7,375 bases of DNA from Candidatus Glassiibacteriota bacterium (GTDB lineage: Bacteria; Gemmatimonadota; Glassbacteria; GWA2-58-10). Position 1 is the first letter of the stretch, and every line of letters starts with the position of its first letter. Where the stretch lies: NCBI GenBank assembly GCA_016934095.1, contig JAFGTO010000208.1, forward strand, positions 1 through 7,375, given 5' to 3'. The translations under genes were made by a program, and so were the position numbers. Positions 1 through 5,362 of this stretch are shown here, one piece after another. A model generated the notes under the pieces. It saw only the letters and a list, made by a program, of their open reading frames with translations, was not told where the DNA came from and ran no database searches.

Positions 1-491
1 CTGGTAAAGTCTCTAATTAAAAACAGCCAAAGCGTAAACCACAATATATAGTGGGTACCGTAATCAGGTGCATAGCCCTATATTTTTATTGTGAATCAAA
101 ACCTGACTGGCATATCGCTCGTATTCACCTAATTGGTTTTCACAGCTTTCACATAGTAAATACTCATAATGCCCTGTCTGTTTTTTTCGTGGAGACCTCT
201 CTGTTGATAATTCAAAAAACACATTATTATCTGGCTTCGCCGGATCGGGGCTTTTCTTTAATCGCCGGAAAAGAAAATCAGGAACAATATGCGACTGCTT
301 AAGTTCTTTTTTTTAAGACATAATTTACAAGTATCCATTTATGTTAACTCAAAAAGAATTATAAAGAGGTAAAAAGAAAAAAAGAAAATCGTTTTATTAT
401 AAAAGAAACCAAACCTTGGATCAATCTATATTATATCAAGGGCGAGCTCAGCCTGAATCGGAGTTACAGACATGGTATATGACGAATTAGG
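1..491. other. AT-rich non-coding stretch, no convincing gene
   Basis: This stretch lies downstream of the minus-strand epimerase gene and is much richer in A and T than the genes to its right. The only open frame of note (GTG at 51 to 302, plus strand) has no Shine-Dalgarno sequence and no recognisable motif. Bases 361-410 contain interrupted A runs, which on the minus strand are T-rich tracts about 80-130 bases past the epimerase stop. No GC-rich stem sits directly before them, so I do not call a terminator. A short inverted repeat CTTTTC (251-256) / GAAAAG (268-273) is present. I see no RNA gene, CRISPR array or transposase fragment here. Confidence 0.6.
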
Positions 492-1856
492 TCATTCCCC
501 CTCCCCCTGGTCCTCTGCTGCCTCCCGGCTTTTTTGCTCCTGGTAGACCAGGCCCTCGATCACCGGGATCGCCAGCAGCAGCGCACGAGCAATATGGAAC
601 GGGTCCTTGACCGGCAGGGCCACCACCTTGGACTCCGGCTTTCCCTGGCGGTCGCGGATCTGGATCCACTCTCCCACCAGGCGGTCGGGGTTGGGGAAAG
701 TGGCGAACGTGTATTCGTGCACTTTCCAGTACCAGTCGAGCATCCACGGCCGGCCGAGCCGGCTGTAGGCCAGCAGCAGGGTGTAGAGGGCCTCGGAGTG
801 CACCCACCAGAGCTTGTTCGGCCAGTCGGAGCGGGCCTTGACCGCCATCACGTGCCGGGCCAGCTCCGCAGGCAGCTCACCCGCCGGGGGAACGCCGCCC
901 TCCCGGTCGATGAACAGGAAGAACCCGCCGTGCTGCTGGTCCCAGCCGAGCTCGACCGCTGCTTTCAGCGTCTCGGCCGCGGCGCCGAAGAGGTCCATGT
1001 CCTGTCTGGCCAGGGCGCGGTGCATGATGAACCACATGTCCTCGATCACGTGTCCCGGGCAGACATAGCGGCCGAGCAGGGTATCCCTGGGCCTGTTGTC
1101 GGTGCCGATCATCTCGAGGATCAGCTTCTCCTGCGGCAGGCGGAAATTGGTGAAGATCTCCGCCGCGCACTCATCTGCCTCGGCGCGGAGCCCGGCGGCT
1201 TTTTGCTCCAGGCCGAGACTTTCGGCTGCGCAGGCCAGCTCCTGGGCGGTCTCCAGCCGGATCATCGGCAGGCCGTGCACCTTGTAGCCGTCCGGCACCG
1301 GATAGGGGTCGGTGCGGTAGTCGCCGCTCTCCAGCCGCCGGCGGGTGTGCTCGTACAGCTCGAGGGCGAAATCCAGGCTCCGCCGGTCGCCGGATGCCCG
1401 CGCGTACTCGCCGAGACCGTAGATGACAAAGAAATCCGCGTAGACACTCAGGTCGTAGCCCTCGCCCGGTGCGGCTCCCCGCGCCTTGCCGTCGCGGTCC
1501 AGGAGGACCGGCCCGCCGCGCTCATCCAGGATGAACGCGCAGTTGCCGTTGTCCAGGCGGGCGTGCCCGGTCAGGAACTCCGCACCCGCCGCAGCCGGCT
1601 CGAGGTATCTCTTCCGCTCGGACTCCCCGGCCCTGCCTTCCAGGCTGCGGTACAGCCGCGACAGGACCCAGAGAAAACGGCCCTGGCTCCAGGTGAACTT
1701 GTGCCTGTGCAGCAGCCTGCCGCCGTCGTTGGAGAAACAGGTGAAGAAACCTCCGTGCTGCAGGTCTATGCCGTTTTTCATCCAGAAAGGAAGGATGTTG
1801 CCGAACAGCTCTCGGTTGTAAAACTGGAGCAGGTTTTCGAACGGTGGGTGGGCCAA
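492..1856 (-). CDS. AGE-family epimerase, N-acylglucosamine 2-epimerase (RnBP)-like
   Basis: Predicted cytoplasmic (alpha/alpha)6-barrel sugar 2-epimerase that interconverts N-acylglucosamine and N-acylmannosamine or a related aldose/ketose pair; the exact substrate cannot be read from sequence. The 454-residue protein is slightly longer than the usual ~390-430. Family signatures appear in order: FWMKNGIDLQHGGFFTC (24-40), FTWSQGRFLW (54-63), GHVIEDMWF (268-276, containing the GHxxE His/Glu pair), GWDQQHGGFF (304-313), KLWWVHSEAL (348-357), EYTFATFP (381-388) and KDPFHIARAL (417-426, second conserved His, H421). The KLWWxHSEA form resembles animal renin-binding protein/GlcNAc 2-epimerase more than cellobiose 2-epimerases, which usually have an (N)WWxQAEA-type motif. 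No signal peptide or membrane segment is visible; the last ~18 residues are a charged tail. The start is TTG, chosen because GGAGG lies 5 bases upstream. The gene is divergent from korA and has no operon partner in the window. Confidence 0.9.
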   Translation of the reverse strand: MAHPPFENLLQFYNRELFGNILPFWMKNGIDLQHGGFFTCFSNDGGRLLHRHKFTWSQGRFLWVLSRLYRSLEGRAGESERKRYLEPAAAGAEFLTGHARLDNGNCAFILDERGGPVLLDRDGKARGAAPGEGYDLSVYADFFVIYGLGEYARASGDRRSLDFALELYEHTRRRLESGDYRTDPYPVPDGYKVHGLPMIRLETAQELACAAESLGLEQKAAGLRAEADECAAEIFTNFRLPQEKLILEMIGTDNRPRDTLLGRYVCPGHVIEDMWFIMHRALARQDMDLFGAAAETLKAAVELGWDQQHGGFFLFIDREGGVPPAGELPAELARHVMAVKARSDWPNKLWWVHSEALYTLLLAYSRLGRPWMLDWYWKVHEYTFATFPNPDRLVGEWIQIRDRQGKPESKVVALPVKDPFHIARALLLAIPVIEGLVYQEQKSREAAEDQGEGE

Positions 1857-1861
1857 GTCTG

Positions 1862-1866
1862 CCTCC
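1862..1866 (-). promoter_or_regulatory. Shine-Dalgarno site fixing the TTG start of the epimerase
   Basis: Read on the minus strand, GGAGG is followed by a 5-base spacer and then TTG (1856-1854), GCC, CAC. Conserved family sequence begins within about 20 codons of this TTG, which supports it as the true start. Confidence 0.75.
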
Positions 1867-1901
1867 GTGTTTTGTTCTCGGGAAAAGGCTGTAACCGTAG
1901 A

Positions 1902-1928
1902 GGGCGTTGAAAAAAGACCTCAACACCC
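1902..1928. repeat. Imperfect hairpin upstream of the epimerase
   Basis: GGGCGTTGA (1902-1910) and TCAACACCC (1920-1928) pair over 8 of 9 positions, with one C/A mismatch and a 9-base loop. It lies 46 bases before the epimerase start and would sit in its 5' leader if transcription begins further right. The loop is T-rich on the minus strand. It could be a leader structure or a relic of a mobile-element end; nothing decides between these. Confidence 0.5.
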
Positions 1929-1952
1929 CGCAGTGAAATTTTTTACTTCGTT

Positions 1953-2072
1953 GGCTGTCAAGGGCAAGGCAAGCCGTTTCCTATGTAACTGTATAATTCA
2001 AATTATATTATGCGATAAATGCTTTCTTGCCGCACGTCGTTGTCCCAAGACTGGAAACGGCCCTTGACAGCC
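1953..2072. repeat. 120-base segment bounded by 20-bp inverted repeats
   Basis: The right arm (2053-2072) is GGAAACGGCCCTTGACAGCC. Its reverse complement is present in the left arm as GGCTGTCAAGGGC (1953-1965) plus CGTTTCC (1975-1981), split by a 9-base insert at 1966-1974. T1952 and A2073 extend the match by one base pair. The 71-base interior is AT-rich and contains the near-palindrome TATAATT-CA-AATTATA (1992-2007). Each arm reads TTGACA outward (minus strand 1961-1956, plus strand 2064-2069), as some insertion-sequence ends do. I see no transposase and no obvious target-site duplication. It may be a small non-autonomous element or a long-stem RNA structure. Confidence 0.65.
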
Positions 2073-2078
2073 ATATTC

Positions 2079-2112
2079 CCTGGAAATTTGTGTTTTCCAA
2101 TATGCTTCCAGG
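2079..2112. repeat. Short inverted repeat next to the 120-base element
   Basis: CCTGGAA (2079-2085) is the exact reverse complement of TTCCAGG (2106-2112). A competing inner pair, TGGAAA (2081-2086) with TTTCCA (2094-2099), uses the same left arm. The two stems are mutually exclusive and modest in strength, so the function is unknown. Confidence 0.4.
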
Positions 2113-2282
2113 CATTTGTCCTAAAGTAAAAGTTCCCTTTCATCCGGCGCAAGGAAGAAGTGATGACCGGGTATAAGGACACGTTCACCACGGGGGGCGG
2201 AAGCCCCTGCAATTTTCAACGGAGCGCTTTCCGCTGGCTGCAGCGTAAAGACAATGCCGGCTGGTGGATGCGATATTCACTA

Positions 2283-2311
2283 TTGATATTGAAAGTCGGA
2301 TGTAGTATACT
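2283..2311 (+). promoter_or_regulatory. Predicted sigma70-type promoter for korAB
   Basis: A -35 box TTGATA (2283-2288, 5 of 6 to TTGACA) is followed by exactly 17 bases and a -10 box TATACT (2306-2311, 5 of 6 to TATAAT). Transcription would start near 2317-2320, giving a leader of about 275 bases before the korA ATG. This is the best match to a housekeeping promoter that I found in the window. It is a sequence-only prediction. Confidence 0.5.
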
Positions 2312-2445
2312 TATCAAAATATTATTTGCCTTGAGCGGCGGGCGCATCCCCAGCGGCTGGCCGGGGGGTAATTATATTTGCGGGAGCAACCCGACGGGCG
2401 GGGGAAAAGTACGACCTTACCGGTTTCCTTGATCTGAGCCATATC

Positions 2446-2487
2446 ATTGAAGACTCCCCTTGAGCAGGCTCAAGGAGGATCTTCGAT
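2446..2487 (+). promoter_or_regulatory. Long imperfect hairpin in the korA leader
   Basis: The core is CCTTGAG (2458-2464), loop CAGG, CTCAAGG (2469-2475). Past a bulged A2476 it continues with TCC (2455-2457) to GGA (2477-2479). Past a bulged C2454 it continues with GAAGA (2449-2453) to TCTTC (2480-2484), and ATT (2446-2448) can add further pairs including one G-U. About 15 Watson-Crick pairs form with only two single-base bulges. No U run follows directly, so it is not a standard intrinsic terminator; a regulatory or RNA-stabilising leader stem is more likely. It lies ~105 bases before the korA start. Confidence 0.6.
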
Positions 2488-2527
2488 TGTTTAAGGTGTA
2501 TTCTGATTATTTACATTCGCTCGCTGA

Positions 2528-2547
2528 CCCCGCGTCAAGCCGCGGGG
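2528..2547 (+). promoter_or_regulatory. GC-rich hairpin before the korA ribosome site
   Basis: CCCCGCG (2528-2534), loop TCAAGC, CGCGGGG (2541-2547) is a perfect 7-bp GC stem. It ends one base before an alternative in-frame ATG at 2549, which would be poorly accessible, so the hairpin argues for the downstream start at 2594. It may form part of a structured leader together with the hairpin at 2446-2487. Confidence 0.55.
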
Positions 2548-2579
2548 AATGCGTTCGCTGGCCAATTCAATCCGCTCAA

Positions 2580-2585
2580 AGGTGG
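2580..2585 (+). promoter_or_regulatory. korA ribosome binding site
   Basis: AGGTGG, in the context AAAGGTGG, lies 8 bases before ATG 2594. The competing in-frame ATG at 2549 has only GCGGGGA directly against it and lies at the foot of a hairpin. The site therefore selects 2594 as the start. Confidence 0.65.
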
Positions 2586-2593
2586 TATTCATC

Positions 2594-4348
2594 ATGGCAG
2601 TCCGGGATTTGAATATCGGTATGGTAGGCAGCGGCGGAGACGGGGTAATGGTAGGGGGAGAGGCGGTGGTGTCGGCTGTGGCCCGCAAGGGGCTTAACTG
2701 TATCATGCTTAAAAGCTACGGTCCTCAGATCCGGGGTGGAGAGAGTTCCTGTAAGATCAGGATCAGCAGCGAGAAAGTCTCTACCCAGGCCGATGAGCTT
2801 GACGTGCTGCTGGCGTTCAACTGGAAAGACTATCCGCGTTTCGGCAGCGAGCTGATGCTCAGGCCCGGACGCCTGGTGATCGAGGAGGGCGGGCCGGACA
2901 CGCCCGAGCCGGAGCGCCCGATAGTGGGCCCCGAGCCGGGGGCGATCTACCGTATCCCGCTGACCAGCCTGGCCAGGGAAGCCACCGGGGGTACACGGGC
3001 GCGCAACATGGTGGCCTTAGGCGCACTGGGGAAATTATGCAGCCTGCCGGACCAGCCCCTGCGCCATTCCATCGAAAAGCTTTTCAAGTCCAAAGGCACG
3101 GAAGTCGTGCAGGACAACCTGAAAGCCTACCAGCTCGGCAGGGACTACGCCGAGAGAAACCTGGACAGGCTGGAGCAGATAGAGCTGGCTGTGGATGAGC
3201 ATCGCAGGGTGGAAGAGCGGGTGGTAATGACCGGCAACGATGCCGTGGCCTACGGAGCCATGCTGGCAGGATGCCGCTTTTTTGCCGGCTATCCGATCAC
3301 TCCGAGCTCGGATATCATGGAGTGGCTGAGCATACAGATGCCCAAGTTCGGCGGCACGATGGTGCAGACCGAGGATGAGATGGCCGCCCTGGGGATGGTG
3401 CTCGGGGCCAGCCTGGCCGGTGCAAAGGCGATGACCGCCACCAGCGGCCCCGGCCTGTCGCTGATGACCGAGATGATCGGCCTGGCCGCGATCGCCGAGA
3501 TCCCCTGCGTGATCGTGGATGTCCAGCGCGGCGGGCCGAGTACCGGGATCCCCACCAAGAGTGAGCAGAGCGACCTGATGCACGCGGTCTACGGCGGCCA
3601 CGGCGACTTCCCGCGGGTGGTGATGGCACCGGCGGATGTCAGCGACTGCTTCGACGTGATGAGGGAAGCCTTTTTCATCTCGGAAAAATACCAGATCCCG
3701 GTAATCGTGCTCTCGGATGGTTTCATCGGACACCGAAAGGCATCGATCGTCCCGCCGGATATTAGCAAGTACCGCCCCTATTACCGTAACCGCCCCAAAC
3801 CGGACCCCGACGCCGAGTACCTGCGGTTCGCCTTCACTGAAACCGGTGTCTCGCCGATGAGTATTCCGGGTATGCAGCACGTGCTTTACCGCGCTGCAGG
3901 GATCGAGCACGATGAGAAAGGCAGGCCGACAAGCGATTTCAAGGTTCATCAGATGATGAACGAGAAGCGCTTTAAAAAGCTGGAGAGCATCGTGCAGGAT
4001 GTTAATTTCATGCGGGTCTACGGGCCGGAGAAAGCCAAGGTCGCAGTTCTGTCCTGGGGTTCGAACAAAGGGGCGGTGCGCAACGCGGTGAAGATCTTGA
4101 ACGAGCGGGGACAGGCGGTCAAAGGGATCATCCCCCAGGTGCTGTACCCCCTGGCAGTGGATAAGCTCAAGGGCCATCTCGCAGGGGCGGAGCGGGTGCT
4201 GATCATAGAGCTCGCTTATTCCAGACAGTTCTACAAGGTGCTGCAAACACAGATGGAGCTGCCCCCCGGCATAGTGCATTACGGCCGCAGCGGGGGCCAG
4301 CCCCTGGGAATCGGCGAGGTGGTGGAGGAGATCGAAAAGCTGCTCTGA
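2594..4348 (+). CDS. korA: 2-oxoacid:ferredoxin oxidoreductase, fused gamma-alpha subunit (KorA type)
   Basis: Large subunit of a cytoplasmic 2-oxoacid:acceptor oxidoreductase, which oxidatively decarboxylates a 2-oxoacid (probably 2-oxoglutarate) with CoA and reduces ferredoxin; the reaction is reversible. From ATG 2594 it has 584 residues, normal for the fused form. The N-terminal gamma domain (about 1-190) has GSGGDG (12-17) and YGPQIRGGES (42-51). The pyrimidine-binding alpha domain starts near 210. It carries the hallmark YPITPSSD (233-240), the acidic EDE (260-262) expected to act on the TPP aminopyrimidine, TSGPG (283-287) and QRGGPSTG (311-318). A C-terminal transketolase-like domain follows (about 480-584). 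The protein carries no cysteine cluster, as expected since the beta chain holds the Fe-S cluster. It is 57 bases upstream of korB in one operon. Specificity (2-oxoglutarate versus pyruvate or another acid) is inferred, not shown. An N-terminal extension from ATG 2549 (15 residues more) is less likely. Confidence 0.93.
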   Translation: MAVRDLNIGMVGSGGDGVMVGGEAVVSAVARKGLNCIMLKSYGPQIRGGESSCKIRISSEKVSTQADELDVLLAFNWKDYPRFGSELMLRPGRLVIEEGGPDTPEPERPIVGPEPGAIYRIPLTSLAREATGGTRARNMVALGALGKLCSLPDQPLRHSIEKLFKSKGTEVVQDNLKAYQLGRDYAERNLDRLEQIELAVDEHRRVEERVVMTGNDAVAYGAMLAGCRFFAGYPITPSSDIMEWLSIQMPKFGGTMVQTEDEMAALGMVLGASLAGAKAMTATSGPGLSLMTEMIGLAAIAEIPCVIVDVQRGGPSTGIPTKSEQSDLMHAVYGGHGDFPRVVMAPADVSDCFDVMREAFFISEKYQIPVIVLSDGFIGHRKASIVPPDISKYRPYYRNRPKPDPDAEYLRFAFTETGVSPMSIPGMQHVLYRAAGIEHDEKGRPTSDFKVHQMMNEKRFKKLESIVQDVNFMRVYGPEKAKVAVLSWGSNKGAVRNAVKILNERGQAVKGIIPQVLYPLAVDKLKGHLAGAERVLIIELAYSRQFYKVLQTQMELPPGIVHYGRSGGQPLGIGEVVEEIEKLL

Positions 4349-4369
4349 GATTTGAAACCGGCAATCTGC

Positions 4370-4388
4370 AATGCTTAATTCGAGCATT
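4370..4388 (+). promoter_or_regulatory. Intercistronic hairpin just before the korB ribosome site
   Basis: AATGCT (4370-4375), loop TAATTCG, AGCATT (4383-4388) forms a perfect 6-bp stem in the korA-korB gap. It ends two bases before AAGGAG (4391-4396). It is too weak and lacks the T run of a terminator; it may tune korB translation or protect mRNA ends. Confidence 0.4.
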
Positions 4389-4405
4389 TCAAGGAGAGAG
4401 AATAA

Positions 4406-5284
4406 ATGAGTACTGTTTCAGATATGGCAGACCAGCAGGTGAAACCAGACGTGTACAAGAGCTCGCTGAAGCCGGTATGGTGTCCTGGCTGCGGTGATTA
4501 CGGTGTCTTGAACGCATTATGCCAGGCGTTTGCCCGCCTTAAGCTGAAGGTCGAGGACACGATGATTGTCAGCGGGATCGGCTGTTCGAGCCGGCTTCCC
4601 GGCTACCTCCACTCCTACGGATTCAATGCCGTGCACGGGCGCGCCTTGCCGATCGCCATCGGGGCCAAGCTGGCCAATCACAAGCTCAACGTAATTGCCG
4701 CCGGCGGCGACGGCGACGGGTTTTCGATCGGTATCGGGCACTTTCCCCATGCCTGCCGCCGGAACGTAGATATAACCTACATAGTTATGGACAACCAGGT
4801 TTACGGTTTGACCAAGGGGCAGCTCTCGCCTACCTCCCCGGACCAGGCGATTACCTCTACCTCCAAGTATGGAAGTATCGAGACCCCGATCGATCCCATC
4901 AGGCTGGCCCTCGGCTGCGAAGCACCCTTTATCGCTCGCGGCTTCGCCGGCGATATCAAGCACCTGGTGGAGGTCCTGGTCCGGGCCATTAAGCATCGCG
5001 GGTTCTCTTTTGTCCAAATTCTGAGCCCCTGTGTTACCTACGTGGGAAAACAGCAGTTCATCGAAATAAAACAGCGTCTCCACTACCTGGACCAGGACCC
5101 TGAACACGACTGCCGCGATATTGCCAGTGCGGTAAAGGTGATCAACGAGCAGGATGTAATATCGGTGGGTATCATTCGCTGCCATGAGCGGCCGCACTAC
5201 CAGAAAAAACTGGCCAAACTGAACAAGGCCGCCTCCAGGAAGAAAGCCAAACTGGAAGACTTGCTGGATACGTTTCGTCCCTGA
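4406..5284 (+). CDS. korB: 2-oxoacid:ferredoxin oxidoreductase, beta subunit (KorB type)
   Basis: Catalytic beta subunit that binds thiamine pyrophosphate and one [4Fe-4S] cluster and pairs with the KorA chain. Its 292 residues are typical. All four expected cluster cysteines are present: C26 and C29 in WCPGCGDYG, C60 in SGIGCSSR and C209 in SPCVTY. The TPP/Mg site is GGDGDGFSIG (100-109) leading to VMDNQVYGLTKGQLSPTS (127-144). HGRALPIAIGAKLA (77-90) is also a family block. The GCSSR form after the third cysteine is the one I associate with 2-oxoglutarate-type KorB rather than some broad-specificity archaeal enzymes, which have Lys there; this is only suggestive. The C-terminus ends in a Lys/Ala-rich helix (about 265-288). 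The start at ATG 4406 is supported by AAGGAGAG at 4391-4398. No separate ferredoxin-like delta subunit is encoded here, so the enzyme appears to be the simple two-chain form using an external ferredoxin. Confidence 0.95.
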   Translation: MSTVSDMADQQVKPDVYKSSLKPVWCPGCGDYGVLNALCQAFARLKLKVEDTMIVSGIGCSSRLPGYLHSYGFNAVHGRALPIAIGAKLANHKLNVIAAGGDGDGFSIGIGHFPHACRRNVDITYIVMDNQVYGLTKGQLSPTSPDQAITSTSKYGSIETPIDPIRLALGCEAPFIARGFAGDIKHLVEVLVRAIKHRGFSFVQILSPCVTYVGKQQFIEIKQRLHYLDQDPEHDCRDIASAVKVINEQDVISVGIIRCHERPHYQKKLAKLNKAASRKKAKLEDLLDTFRP

Positions 5285-5335
5285 GACCCAGGGAATGGGC
5301 GCCGCCGAAAAAGCTTCCACGCTCGGACCGGATCA

Positions 5336-5349
5336 GAAAACCGGTTTTC
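5336..5349. repeat. 14-bp perfect palindrome between korB and the response regulator
   Basis: GAAAACCGGTTTTC is its own reverse complement. It is flanked by the outer pair ACCGG (5327-5331) / CCGGT (5349-5353), which overlaps it by one base. It lies 13 bases before the response-regulator ATG. It could be an operator for a dimeric regulator or an RNA stem that hides the weak ribosome site (AGG at 5358-5360); neither is proven. Confidence 0.5.
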
Positions 5350-5362
5350 CGGTAAACAGGCT

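Larger units (their letters stand above)
1857..2593. other. Divergent intergenic region dense in inverted repeats
   Basis: This 737-base gap separates the divergent epimerase and korA genes. It alternates AT-rich and GC-rich patches and contains several inverted repeats (1902-1928, 1953-2072, 2079-2112, 2446-2487, 2528-2547, listed separately). Smaller ones are GGGGC-GGAA-GCCCC (2194-2207, a GNRA-type tetraloop), CCAGC-G-GCTGG (2350-2360) and CGGG-AGCAA-CCCG (2381-2393). A plus-strand promoter is predicted at 2283-2311. The only small open frame with a plausible ribosome site is ATG 2163 to 2432 (89 codons), discussed under findings. I could not match the region to a tRNA, tmRNA, SRP RNA, THI-box, cobalamin or c-di-GMP-I riboswitch pattern by eye. 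Confidence 0.6.

Noticed and set aside
204..230. TTGATA ... TATTAT promoter-like pair in the left region
   Set aside because: The spacer is only 15 bases and no gene follows on the plus strand; chance matches are likely in AT-rich DNA.
51..302. 83-codon GTG-started frame in the AT-rich left end
   Set aside because: It has no ribosome site, no recognisable motif, and a composition like non-coding AT-rich sequence.
534..1910. 458-codon open frame on the plus strand opposite the epimerase
   Set aside because: It is antisense to a gene with clear family motifs, has no recognisable domain, and is expected in GC-rich coding sequence.
1992..2007. TATAAT boxes on both strands inside the 120-base element
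   Set aside because: Neither has an acceptable -35 box at 16-18 bases; they arise from an AT palindrome.
2003..2212. 69-codon minus-strand frame across the inverted-repeat element
   Set aside because: It spans both repeat structure and AT-rich core, has no ribosome site that I can support, and shows no family resemblance.
2160..2440. Possible known riboswitch or RNA gene in the GC-rich intergenic patch
   Set aside because: No conserved core of the classes I can recognise was found; only generic short hairpins, including one GGAA tetraloop, are visible.
3035..4387. 450-codon open frame on the minus strand opposite korA
   Set aside because: It is antisense to strongly conserved korA sequence, with His/Val/Leu-biased composition typical of a shadow frame.
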